The notes below the pieces were generated by a model. It saw nothing but the letters and a program-made list of their open reading frames with translations, made no database searches and had not been told where the DNA came from. This document shows positions 8,846 through 22,100 of a stretch of DNA of 64,000 nucleotides, piece after piece (within the stretch, counting starts at the first letter, position 1; every line of letters starts with the position of its first letter). Source of the stretch: Dromiciops gliroides (lineage: Eukaryota; Chordata; Mammalia; Microbiotheria; Microbiotheriidae); NCBI RefSeq assembly GCF_019393635.1, contig NC_057864.1, forward strand, positions 480,621,617-480,685,616. Direction: 5' to 3'. The position numbers and the translations under genes are program-made.

Positions 8846-11800
8846 AGTGAGCAATTGGGGTTAAGTGACTTGCCCAGGGTCACACAGCTAGTAAGTGTTA
8901 AGTGTCTGAGGCCGGATTTGAACTCAGGTACTCCTGACTCCAGGGCCAGTGCTCTATCCACTGTGCCACCTAGCTGCCCCGCCTCTTTCATTTTTTCAAC
9001 CCCAAAGCCTATTTTCTAATATTATTTTCACTGTTGTCCGCTGAGCCCACCCCCCAGGTTGAAGTCCTTACATGTCAAGATCTGGGTTGACTAAATTTGG
9101 AGGATCTTCTTGGTTTTTTTGGTAGAGTTTTTCCATATCTTTATTTTTGTAATGGATGTTGGTTCAGCCAGAACTCCAAAACTGTCCTCCTGTGGTGTGT
9201 TTACCCACACTCATCAAAAGCTCTACAAGGTAGCAGGACCTCATGCCCCATAATGTGATGCTTCCTATCTTCAGATACACGAACATACACATGAAAATAA
9301 GCCTGATGAAGAGACAGGTGAATTGTCCCTCCAGTGATGTGTGGTTTTTTGTCTTCTGATTTTATCATAACAGTTTGTTAGTGTCTGTGGGCTTCACTTC
9401 CTCTAAAAGTCTCTGGCCTTGTTGGTCATCATCACTAACCAATGAAGTGTCAGGATTAAACATTCCTCGACGGTCTAAGAACTGGTTGATTTTTAGCAAC
9501 TTCTAACCCTGGGGATTTGTCGGCTAGGGTCCATGGGTCTGTGGATAGATCTCCAAAGGGTCTATGAATTGATTTAAAATTTTTTTTTTTTTTTTTTTAC
9601 GGGGCAATGGTGTTTAAGTGACTTGCCCAGGGTCACACAGCTAGTAAGTGTCAAGTGTCTGAGGCCGGATTTGAACTCAGGTACTCCTGAATCCAGGGCC
9701 GGTGCTTTATCCACTGCGCCACCTAGCCACCCGAATGATTTTAAATTTAAAAAAGAAGACCCTTTGCTTTAGTAGGACTGATTTCCTCTGTAATTCTCCT
9801 TATTTTCTTTTATGCATTTAGAAACATGATTGTGAGAAGAGGTCCCCAGGCTTCACCATGCTCCCAGAGGGGACCATAGTACAGATGAAGTTAAGATCCC
9901 CTGCTTTAGCCCATTTCCTGCTGCTTCCTCAACTATAACTATAGGAGCACCAAGGACCCATACAGGTGTTATGGGGGAGAAACCGATAGGAGAATGCACG
10001 TGGGTCCTTAGGATTCCTCTGTAAAGAATTACACTCTCGCACAAGACCTAATTAGGAATAAGAGAACAGGTTTATTGGGGTACAAGAGAAACAGGCCGGG
10101 GAGAAAGTTTTGCCAGAACAAAACGCTTTTCCCCCACAACTAACTTGTTGGGGTGCCATTTTATAGGGTTTAGATGAGGGTGGGTAAGAGTCTCTTATAA
10201 GGTGAGGGGCTGGTGGTCTTTCCGAGTCGCGCTGGGGTAGGAAGAATCCCTCATGAGAGATCTGGTGGTGGGTGTCAACTTTGTCCTGATGGGTCTAAGC
10301 AGTCTGCTGATGGGCGGTTCCAGGTGGTCTTCTCCTGGATTAGCTCATCCAGATGCTTAGGATGACTGGAATGTAGGGTGATGGTCCTGGAGCATGCTCC
10401 GTTCGATCTGTGCCGCTTATCTCCTTAGGTGCGTTGTGTGTTGTCCTTGATTGTGTTCAAGGAGAGGCCTACTTGATTCAAGGGAAACCCCTGAGTTTCA
10501 AGGAAAAAGTTCCTTGAACCCCCCAGAGAATTGTTGGGGTGACCGGGGCCCATAATCCCCCCATGACATTGGAATGAAGTCTGTTTTGTAATTTTGTCCT
10601 CCAGATGGTGACCTCCATCCTACTTGCCCAGCTATTCCTTGAACAGCAGGCACAGACCAGTGCTGGGCCCACGCCCAAAACCTTTCTAGTCTAATAGAAC
10701 TTGTAAATGCCTGGCACAACCCCCTAAGAACTAAGGATCATCTTCAAGCTCTTCTCAAGCGCTGGAATAGGATTTATTTAAAGATTTTGTTTTTTGAAAA
10801 CAACAGACGTTCCCCCTTGATTTTATTAGTGTAAGGAACTTCTAGTGAAGAAACTTCCTCTGCCCACACAAAACTGTTCTTTGTTCCTCAACTATTAAGG
10901 TTTCTTAGAGGGTTTCTGGGGGTCACTGAGAATTAAGTGACTTGTTTTTGAGGTTGGCTTCCTATCCTCTACACTAGAATTAGGATTTTTTTGTGTGTGT
11001 GTCATAGACCCCTTTGGGAGTCTCTGGGGAAGCCTGTTTACTCTCTAAAAATATTTTAAATAATTGATATAGAAAATTTAAGTTTCAATTAGAAATTGGT
11101 GACAACAAAGATGGATTCTCATCCAAGTTCATGGAGTCCTTGAAACTATCCACAGACCCCCTGCTCTACAATTATGTTCTGACTCATGATTCATCTGGCA
11201 CATTTAAGGTTTACAAAGTACTTTGCAAACATTACTTCATGTTATCCTTACAACAACCCAGGGAGGTAGGTACTATTATTATCCTCTTTTTACGGATGAG
11301 GAAACTGAGGCAGGCAGAGATCACCTTGTGGAGGGTCACACGGCTAGTGTCTGAGATGAGATTTTAACTCAGGTCTTCCCATCTCCAGGTCTACTGCATG
11401 CTCAAGCTCAATCTCTTCTCATTATTCATGAGAATAACCTAGAATGACTTCTATGTTTAAATAACATTTAAGCAAAACACTTCAGAATCATTATGGCTCT
11501 TCATGTTTTGCGTTACACTTTGTCTTGGAGCTGGAACATGGCTTCATGTCCTAGCCCCCTGACAAGATACTGTTGGCTGGATGAACCCCAGGCAAGTCAC
11601 TTAACTGCACTATATCCTTTGGGAACTGTCTAAGGAGCACCTTCAATCTGCATTGAAAGAGGGAGTTTCCCCTCTTGGAGTCCCTCAGACAAATGAGATC
11701 AGAGATTGGTCTCCCCCCAATCCCCCAAAAAACCCTCCCTCAGAAATCTAAACAATAAACTGAAGTCCTGAAGCTTTGGAAAACTATCTCCATAAGATGA

Positions 11801-14800
11801 ATATTTTATTGATTTTCCGTCGAGTGAAAATAACTGAAATCTTAGACCCTGTTGGGATCCTGGCTTCCTGAACAAAGAAACAAAGAAAAATGTGAAGGAA
11901 GGGCTCTAGGCTATTATTTAAAGCCAGGAAGGAGGGGAGTCAGGGAGACTGTGGAATGGCTAATTGTGTGTGTCTGTGTTTGTGTGAGGGCCTGTGTGTG
12001 TATGAACTCCCTCTAATTCCTGATTAGTCATGAAGGGATTTTCCTTCTATTCTTCTCTGCAGACTAGCTACTTAAGCATCTTATCTTTGGATTCCCTAGA
12101 GGATATTGCACTAGCCTTTGATGGGCACATCCCCAGAGGGCTGTGATGTTTGGGTTCTAGCCTTGGTCAGTTTCTTTGCCCAGCTCTCAAAGTCCTAGCG
12201 AACTGAGGGTTCCATTTGCTCTGCATGTCACGCTCCCCAGAAAGATCAGGAATGGCCCTTCTGCCTCAGTTCCCGTGTTTTGTCAGTTGTAAGGAGCTAA
12301 CCAGCTGTGGACAGTGAGCTTCTGAACTTCTGAGGGTGGGAGACGAAACACCCCAGGTAATAACTGTATGGGCTTTTTTTTCCATTTATGTGTCTGTTGT
12401 AGTTACTGAGAACAGAAAAACAGAAGCTAAATTTGTCCCAGAGAGGACGCAATACTGATCCAGCCTTTCAGGGGTTCACTAGCCAGTAGGCCAGGCTCCA
12501 TCTCCTTAAGATCATCTTCAGTATCAACTGGCTCTCCTGGAATAGGGCTGTGTTGGCTCTGAACTGGCCAGGATGGGGCCCAAATGAGGCCCAGAATAGA
12601 AGAGAGCAATTAGCCGCCTTTGGGACAGATAGACTCTGTTCCTTTGAAAGCCAGAAGGAGAATTCATCACAGGCTGACAATATTTGTATAGTTCTACTCT
12701 GGGTCTCTTAGACCTAGTGATATGCATTTATTCCCTTCAATCAACAATTGATCAATAAGTATTTATTAAGCAGATACAAAGAATGAAACAACTATTCTCA
12801 AGGAGCATAATTCTAACAGGAGATCAAATGTAAGCTACCTGAAGGCAGGGACTACTTCATTTTTGTCTTTGAATCCTCAGCATTTAGCACAGTGCCCGGC
12901 ACATATACTAGGTATGTAAAAATACTTGTTTATTGGTTGACTGATATCAGGACAAACACCCTATAGGAAAATAGTTATCCCTACCACATTGCAGGGGCTC
13001 CGTACAACTTGGAGATCAGTTTCTATGATTCTGTGAAGGATCATGGACACGGTCCATTCTTCATAGGACAAAAAGAAGAAAAACAAAAAACAAAAACCAC
13101 CACCAACAACAATTCTGCCCATGAGCACAGATTGCCCGCCTGACTCTGACCATAGATAGTTGTCCTTATTTAGTCTACTCATACCAAGTTGAGATTAAAG
13201 GCCTAACCAAACTGACTCTCTTTCTCTTCCTCGTGCATGAGATTCCATTTCCCATCTCCATGGTTTTGCTCATGCCTGAGTTCACTTCCTCCCCACCTTT
13301 GCCTCATAGAATCCCTATCTTCATTGATGATTCACCCAGGCAGCACCTTCTACATGAAGGCTTTCCTACCCCCACCCCACCCCCAAGGACTAGTGCCCGT
13401 TCTTCCTAACTCCCTTGTGTTTATTTTTCATATTTATTTGTCTGTCCCCCTCCCCCGCCTTGGAAACCCAACTGCTGGAGGATAGAAATTGTTTCACTTT
13501 TGCACATAGAAGGGCTTACTTAATAAATGATTTATTCATTCCTTCAATCTTGCCTTTATATTTCTAGCACCTAGCACTGGGTGTGGCACAGAGTAGTCAC
13601 TTAATAAATGCTTGTTGATTGACTGATGGATGTTTACCTTCATTCTTGCCCCAAAGTTACCCTCTGACGCTATAAATAGCAGCCAGGGTCTATTCTGCTC
13701 TCTACACCTCATGAGTGATTCTGAACCTTTTCTCCCCACCACAGCAGCATCTTTCTGGAACCAAAGATATCCCCCTGGGGAAGGCTGGTCAGGAAATATT
13801 CTAATTTGGCATCTGAAATTTTTCATATAGAAAAGGGATTAACTTTGTCTGGCTTTGGGTAGGGGGATGGGGCAAGGGAAGGCAGGGAGGAACTATGAGC
13901 CTAAGTTTCAAAGGGTTTCGAAGGGTTGATTTAAGGAAAAAAAAATGTCTTAAGGATGAGAGCCATCCAGAAATGAACTGGGCTGCCTTGATTGGCTTAT
14001 TCAGGGATCAGCCTATCAGGAGAGTCTTTTCTCCTGACCTCCTTCCTCCCCACTTCAGCCAGCCCTGGGCATGCAGATTCTGGGTCAGACTCCCCCAGGC
14101 TCACCAGCACTGTCCCCTTTCCACGTCCCAGACACCCACCCAGCTACTCGCCTCCCTACCCCTCAGAGGTCAAACACACCAGCAGTGAACACATATAGCT
14201 GCTCCCCTCCACCTTGCCCCCTCCCCAGGCAACCAGGGAATGAGGGTGGGCAGGCTGGAGGGTCTTCATTTTTTCTGTTTTAGCTTCATGCCCTGGTTTC
14301 CTTAGTGCTGAGACAGGGACCCTGTGGTGTTTTCACAGCTGCTGGGGCACACAGTCTTGTGGCCAAGGCTTCAAACTTTCCCACTGACTCACTGTGTGAT
14401 TATTGGGCAATTCACTTGCTCTTGGCCTGTTTTTTAGCTGTGAAAAGTGGATCCTAATCGCTACCCTTGGTTTCATAAGTGTCTTGTGGGGATCAGGGAG
14501 TCACTGTCTGAAAAGTGCAGAGGGCTCTGCAGGGAAGGGGGTTTGATCTCTGGTGGATGAAGGGTCCTACCATGGAGAGCTGGGCAGGACCTCCCACCCC
14601 CATTTTACAGACGAGCAAACTGAGGCCAAGAAGTGACTCACTCAGGGTCATACAATAATACCCTATATTGCCAGATCTACGCAAAAGCACTAAAGGACTC
14701 CCCGAAGACTGAATTCGGAACTGTTGCTTCTGGCTGCAGTGTCAAAATAGGGAGAGATACAAAGGAGAAAAAGAAACTGGCCGATGCTCTATTTCAGCCC

Positions 14801-16112
14801 ACGCCCCCACAGAGGCGGTGTGGTACGGCGGGAAGAATGTGAGATTTGGGGCCACAGGGTCTGGGTTCCAATTCTGCCTCTATCACTTGCAACCTATCTA
14901 GCCCGGAACATCTCACCGTGCTGGGACACAATTGGTAAAATGAGGTTGGATTAGATGTCCCCTAAGATCCTTTCTGGCATCTGGGTGGCACAGTGGCTGG
15001 AGCACTTTGCCTCAAGTCAGGAAGACTCATCTTTCTGAGTTCAAATCTGGCCTCAGACACTTAGTAGCTGTGGGACCCTGGGCAAGTCATTTCACCCTGT
15101 TTGCCTCAGTTTCCTCATCTGTCAAATGAGCTGAAGACGGAAATGGCAAAGCACTCCAGTATCTCTGCCCAAGAACCCAAAGGGGGTCCCAGAGGATAAG
15201 AAGCGCGGAACAACTACAACCCTGCAACTCCAGAGAGAATGCTTTCTCCACGGCATCACTTCCCTCCAGTCTTCACTGGCTGACCCAAAGAATCGGGGAT
15301 GGAGCCAAGAGAGAAGGGAGCATGAACAAGGTCTGGAGATAAGAAAGGCAGAAACAGAGAAGAGGTGGCCTGCGTGCCCCGGCTCACGAGTGAGTGGAGG
15401 GAAGGGTTTGTTGAGAAGAGATCCACTTCCATCCACCGTGATTAGCTCACATCCTGTGGGACACCTCACATCACCCAAATCAAAACTAAAACAAACGGTG
15501 GAAAAACCCCAGAAGTCATGACAGACACATCTTTAAGAAGCAATTAATGTCTATGAGGAGGTGAAGACTAAACCCCAGGCACACAGTGAAATGAAAACAT
15601 TTTTCTAGCGCTCCCCGAATGGCCCGGTAGAAAAAAACTTCTTGGGTTGCTGGGCGGGGCTGATTTTTGTTTTGGGCATGTTTCCCAATGTGTGTTTCTT
15701 AACCACGATCAGTCAGTCAGTAAAGAAGCATTTATTAAATACTTATGATGTGCCAGGAACATATCCGAGGCTGAGGCTACAAAGAGAGGCAAAACTCAGT
15801 GCCTGCCCTCAAGGAGTTTACACTGTAAGGTGGGGGAGGGGAGACAACACGCAGATAACTTCGCAGGTACTGGGTAAGTGGGTGATAATCTCAGAGGGGA
15901 GACACCGGCAGTAGGGGGAGGGGAAGAGAGGACGCTAGGAAAGACCTTGCAGAAGGTGGGATGTGAGCTGAGTTTTAATTAATAAAGTATTTTTTTCCGT
16001 TATACGTAAAGATAGTTCTCAACTTTTGTTTATACAAGCTTTACAATTTCAGATTTTTCTCCCTCCCTTCCCTCCCTCCCCCTCCCCTAGATAGCAGGTA
16101 ATCTGATATAGG

Positions 16113-16159
<47 letters not shown>

Positions 16160-19100
16160 ATAACATTAATCCTATTTCTGCATTAGTCATGTTATAAGAG
16201 AAAAAATCAGAGCAATGATGAAAAACCTCAAAATAGAAAAAAACAACAGCATCAAAAATAAAAGAAATGTGAGCTGAGTTTTAAAAGAAGCCAGGAAGCA
16301 GAGGTGAGGAGGGGCAGGAAAAACAGAATATATGAACGTCTCTGGCAGGTACAGACAGCTGAACACCAGGGAAATGTGTTGGACCATCCAGCTGTACCTC
16401 CCTCATGATGCTAAACAACGGGTTTGAGTGATGCTATAAGTGGATCGTTGGGAGAGAGAAATCACTGCAGAGACGAGAGAGGACTAGACAAGACCCAGAT
16501 TCAAAACCACCTCTTATACTTCCTACTTGTGTGACCTTGGGTAATTCCTAAAACTTCCCTGGGCCTCAGTTTCCTCACCTGTAAAAAGAGGAATTTAAAC
16601 TAAATGACTTCTAAGGTTCCTAAATGGGAGAGGAAGTGCATCCAGGCTCCTGAAGTCCAGCACAAGTCTTTGAGATGTATTGGGGTAGACTGTCCTTTTC
16701 TACCAGGGACCCAGGGAAGTTTCTGAGATTAGCAGTCCCAGAGAAGGGGCAGATGTGTATTGGCATAGGTAGTCCTTTACCAGGAGCTCCCCACATGAAT
16801 GAAACTGCAAGTCTGGCAATATGTGTCTACATGGACATATATGTGTATTATATGTATGGGTATGTATATGTATATATACTCCAAGGGAACTCTAATCTTG
16901 ATGATTTAGACATCCCCTCCAGCAATGTAGATTGTGACCCATCCCTGCCTATTCATCTTGTGTGATTCTTGTCTGTGTCCTCCCAACTGCCAAGGGGTTC
17001 CCTCCAATGTGCTAAAGGCCTTCCATGCCTTCTCCCAGCATCACAGAGGTACCAGTGAAGCAATCTGTCCACACACCTGTCATCACTTGCTCTTGCCAGG
17101 TGACCAGTCCATACCCTCTCTCTGACATCTCTCATTCTGGGTCCTCTTCAGCATTCCTCACAGGTTGCTCACACCTACCATAAATCTTTCCATTACCTTC
17201 TGTGTGATCCTCCTCTTTAGTTCTTCAGAGGCAATGGTGTCTCAGTTTGTTCTGTCATGTAGTAGCACTAGCAGTGATGTTTGCTTTGGAGAGATGGGCC
17301 TTTGCTGCTATGGGAAGCTTGGGGGCCATAAAGAGCTCTGCAGTTCCTGAGGGTGATCCAGCCCATTGTCCTCCTCTTTGTCTGTTCTGGGTCCCTAGTT
17401 CATTGTCTACCTATGCTGTTTACCCCAGATATGGTGCCCCAAATAGCTAACCAGCATGTATATGGTGCTTTGAGGTTTGCAAAGAGTTTTACAATTATTA
17501 TCTCATTCAATCCTCACAATAACCATTGGAGGGTAAGGGCTATTTTTTACAGATCCTGAAAACAGAGGTTAGGTGACTTGACCAGGGTCTCACAGCTAGT
17601 AAATGTCTAGTCAGGATTTGGACTCATGTGTTCCTGACTCCAAGTCACTGTGCCAGTATTGGTCAAGTTCTATAGGCTATCCATCATATATTGATATTTA
17701 CACAGTAGACATTTTTCATCCACTTAGTGTTTCCTGTGTGGATAATTTAGCCCAACTCCTTTGAGTGACTACAAATCTCTTCCAGGAGGCTCTGCAATGT
17801 CTTGGGGCTTGATACAATCAAAATGGTGTCATTGACAAATGGGAGAACCTGGAGGACCTCACCATTCATACACATACACACACACAATCTCTCCTCCACC
17901 ATAGTGGTGAATAGCTTTGGCAGGCATCTATCTCTCTATTTCATGCCTCACACAGTCAGTTATCACATAGTTGTGGACAAAGTTATTTTCATTGTTATGT
18001 TCCCCAAGGAAGTTGGAAAGGTTTTCATGGATGAATGGGTGAGACTTTGGGGTAAGAGAGCCTACAAGGTGATGTTTCATTCCACCAAGTCTAATTCTTA
18101 TGTGTAATCCACAAATGATGAACACAATGAAATGTTATACTCTCAATCAATTGTGAGACAGAAAGGTGTGGTCCATTGTGGAAAATCACCTGAGGGGGCA
18201 GCTGGTGGCATAGCAGGTAGAGCACAGACTTAGGAGTCAGGAGGACCCGAGTTCAAATTTGATTTCAGATACTTACTAGCTGTGTGATCCTGGACAAGTC
18301 ACTTAACCCTGATTGCCTCAAAAAAAAAAATCACTTGAGAAATCCTACCTGTAAGTTTGCTCCAAAGATTCTCATGGAGATGGCCTTCAGGTCATACATA
18401 GAAAACTCTTATAACGATTTTGTATAGATGAGGGATTATAGACATATAGATCATAAGCTAGTGATGTTTTCTTGGTCACTCTTTTTTGTTATCAATAAAA
18501 TCTGAAATTCCTTTGTCTTTTGGCACCTTATAAATCAGTCCTTCAATGTTTTTACAGTTGTATCATTTCTAACTGTAGATTCCCTCTCTTTATACCCGAT
18601 TCAGTCAGGCTTCTTCTCCCACGTAGTGGTTATGTTGAATTGAAGTGAATGCTAAAGTGCTACCTAAATAGGAGAGAATTCAAATAAAAACAATCCACAA
18701 GTATTTAGTTAGTACCTACTTGTATATCAGGCACAGTGCCAAGCAGTAGAGATACAAGTAACAAGAATAACTGTTGTTGAGTCGTTTCAGTCGTGTCTGG
18801 GCTCTTTGTGACCAAAATTGGGGTTTTCTTGGCAAAGATACTGGAGCAGTTTGACATTTCTTTCTCCAGCTCATTTTCCAGATGAGGAACTGGGGTAGAT
18901 GGGGTTAAGTGACTTGTCCAAAGTCACATAATTAGTAAGTGTTTGAGGCTGGAATTGAACTCAGGAAAACGATTTTTTCTGACTCCAAGTCTAGCACTCT
19001 ATCCATTGTGCCCACAAACTTAATTTTTTTTAAGATTTTTTTTATTTTTCTTAATTACACGTAAAAATATATATATATATATATATTTTTTTTTTTGCAG

Positions 19101-22100
19101 GGCAGTGGGGGTTAAGTGACTTGCCCAAGGTCACACAGCTAGTAAGTGTCAAGTGTCTGAGGCCGGATTTGAACTCAGGAACTCCTGAATCCAGGGCTGG
19201 TGCTTTATCCACTGCGCCACCTAGCTGCCCCTGTAAAAATATTTTTAAACATTCTTTTAAAAAATAATTTTTGAGTCCCAAATTCTTTCCCTCTCTCTCT
19301 TCTCATCTCCTTGAGGAGGCAAGCACTTTGATATAAATAATGCACGTGCAGTCATGCAAAACATATTTATATATTAGCTATGTTGCAAAGGAGAACAGAG
19401 ATCCCCCCCAAAAAACAAGAAAAATAAAGAAAATGTATGTTTCAAATTGCATTCAGACTCCATCAGTTCTTTCTCTGGAGGTAGAGAGCATTTTTCAATT
19501 GTTTTGGATTATTATTTTGCTGAGAATAGCTAAGTCATTCCCAGTTCATCCTCATATAATATTGCCATTACTGTGTACAATGTTCTCGTGGTATCTATTG
19601 GTATCTAGTGAGGTAATCATATAATTTTGTTGGTTTTGTTGTTGTTATGGTCAATTATGCTGATAGTTTTCCTAATATCAAACCAGCCCTGCATTTTCCT
19701 GGTATAAATCCCACCTGGTCATAGTGTATCTTTGTGACATATTGCTGTAATCTCCTTGCTAATATTTTATTTAAAAGTTTTGTATAAATATTCATTAGGA
19801 AATTGGTGCCTGGTGTTCTTTCTGTGTTTTTGCTCTTCCTGGTTTAGATATCAGCACCATATTTATATCATATAAAGAATTTGAAAGAACTCCTTCTTTA
19901 TCTATTTTCCTAAATAATTTATATAGGGTTTTTGTTTTGTTTTGTTTTGTTTTTGTGGGGCAATGAGGGTTAAGTGACTTGCCCAGGGTCACATAGCTAC
20001 TAAGTGTCAAGTGTCTGAGACGGGATTTGAACTAAGGTACTCCTGAATCCAGGGCCACTGCTCTATCCACTGCGCCACCTAGCTGTCCCCATAATTGATA
20101 TAGTTTTAAACAATTGTTCTTTAAACGTTTGGTAGAACTCTCTTGTGAATCCATCTGGTCCTGGGGATTTTTTTCTTAGGGAGCTCATTTATGGTTTGTT
20201 CAATTTCTTTTTTTTCTGACATAGTATTACTTAAATATTCTATTTCCTCTTCCATTAATCTGGGTAATTATATATATATATATTTGTAAATATTTATCCA
20301 TTTCACTAAGGTTGTTAGATTTATTGGCATATAATTGGGTAAAATAGCTCCTAATAATTGCTTTAATTTCATCTTTTTTAGTGCTGAATTCACCTCATTC
20401 ATTTTTTTTGTGAGGCAATTGGGGTTAAGTGACTTGCCTAGAGTCACACAGCTAGTAAGTGTCAAGTGTCTGAGGCCGGATTTGAACTCAGGTACTCCTG
20501 AATCCAGGGCCGGTGCTTTATCCACTGTGCCACCTAGCTGCCCCCACCTCATTCATTTTTAATACTAGTAATCTGGTTTTCTTTCTTTTTTAAAAATCAA
20601 ATTAGCCTACTGTTTATCTATTTGTTGAGTTTTTTCTTAAAGCCAGCTTCTAGTTTTTTTTATTAATTCAATGAGTTTTTTCAATTTTATTATTCTTTCA
20701 TTTGATTTTCAGGATTTCTAGTTTGGCATTTAAGCAAGATTACATTCTAATGTTGGAACAAATGAGAACATATATGTGGATATAATGTAAATATAAGTGA
20801 ATAAATGCAGATGTTGCTTTTATCATTATTATTGTTTGGAACTTGGAGTGAATTTTCTCATAGAAGATATGTCATACATCATGGTGATTGGGGTTCAAGT
20901 CTAGTCCACAGAGACCCGAATAACCCATAATGGGTTTGAACTCTGGTGTTCTGCTAATTGCACCCTAAAACTACATCTAATGATGTTTCAATATAAGAAG
21001 ATGCAGTCAAGGTTTCCCACCCAGGATATGGAAACATATTTCCCATGTCTACATTGGGCTTGGGGACTCTCCATCTTCAGTCATAGTGGCAGTAGGAGTG
21101 GGAATCCCCACTCTGCTCCCAAATGCTGGTAGGTTCCTGGAGTGGGGCCTCTGCAATTTCAGGAGATTGGGTAATAGGGGAAAGGGTGAACACAGAGATT
21201 TTAGGAAGCAGAGTCATTAACTAGGGCAGGCAAACAGAGCTTTTTCACAGGACACTGATATCTAGAGGGTGTCATTACCACCCTCTGCCCACCAGCATCT
21301 TTCTCCTCCAGACCTCTGCCTATCCCTCTGCCTTCCATGGCTTCAGAATGCCTAGTTGTGGGCTCTGCCAAAGGCTTAGGTACCTATGCTGATATATACC
21401 CCCCTGAGGACAATTCTTCCATTGAATGCCTCAGTTACTCCCTTTCTTTCATTTCATGGGCCCTAGGAGTATACAGCCTGCTTCCTCTTCCACTCTCACC
21501 AGCTGTGGTTCTGACCAGATCCTCTGTAGAAGAGAAAGCTTAGCTACAGAGCTCAGAATAGTCTTTTTTAAAAAACACACTTTTATTGGGTGTTTTATGC
21601 AAGGATTTAAAAAAAGTATTTTATCTTTGCTGCTGGTAAAACAGAAGGTAAAAGAAAAATGAAAAAGTGAACTCCCTTTTATGATTCTTCTTTCCCCTTT
21701 TCTCTTTTCATGGAGGCCTTGTAAGGTCACCCATGGGTGCTAAATGGTGGGACACTGGAAGATTTCCTTATATTCCAAGGATAGAAAGGCAGGGTAGTCA
21801 TAGTGGCTTGAGCACCAGGTTCTAATCCCAACTGAGACTCACTAGCTGTGTGACTCTGGGTTGGTCACTCAATCTCTGAGCTTCTGTTTTCTCCTCTGTA
21901 AAAGGAGGCTGATTCAATGACCTCTACAGGATCTTCTACCTGCGATCCTAAGATTCTATTCGAAGTACCAGAGACAGCTCTTGAGGGAGACCATGCGCCT
22001 CCCTACCCAGGTTCTCTGAAAGGTGGAGAACTCTCCCTGTAGCAGTCTGAGGAAGAGTGTGGGGAGAAGGGAAGGACTAGGGCCCCAGAGGGGACTGTCA

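Larger units (their letters stand above)
16880..18620 (-). mobile_element. RTE-like LINE fossil (reverse transcriptase), minus
   Basis: Conceptual minus-strand translation, broken by many stops and frameshifts, shows the non-LTR reverse-transcriptase order. A QLIES-type segment lies near 18,130-18,180. A catalytic-motif remnant PFVNDTILI (Asn in place of Ala in the usual FADD) sits at about 17,815-17,842. An RTE/R4-type C-terminal signature, [18 protein letters not shown] followed by GRRHGRP, sits at about 17,010-17,095. A MIR (17,455-17,660) and a SINE-A (18,194-18,326) interrupt it. The RTE assignment is inference from these motifs; other clades with a similar tail are possible. Not functional. 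Confidence 0.6.
19020..20760 (-). mobile_element. L1 fragments, minus, with three SINE-A inserts
   Basis: The left part (19,020-19,625) is the antisense L1 3' end (ttgagtcccaaattctttcc, aagcactttgatataaata). From about 19,640 to 20,760 it matches antisense L1 ORF2 as I know it (ctggtataaatcccacctgg; ccagcttctagttttttt, the complement of an ORF2 stretch N-terminal to the polymerase core). The jump from the 3' end to mid ORF2 implies an internal deletion or two separate pieces. Many stops; dead. Confidence 0.65.
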
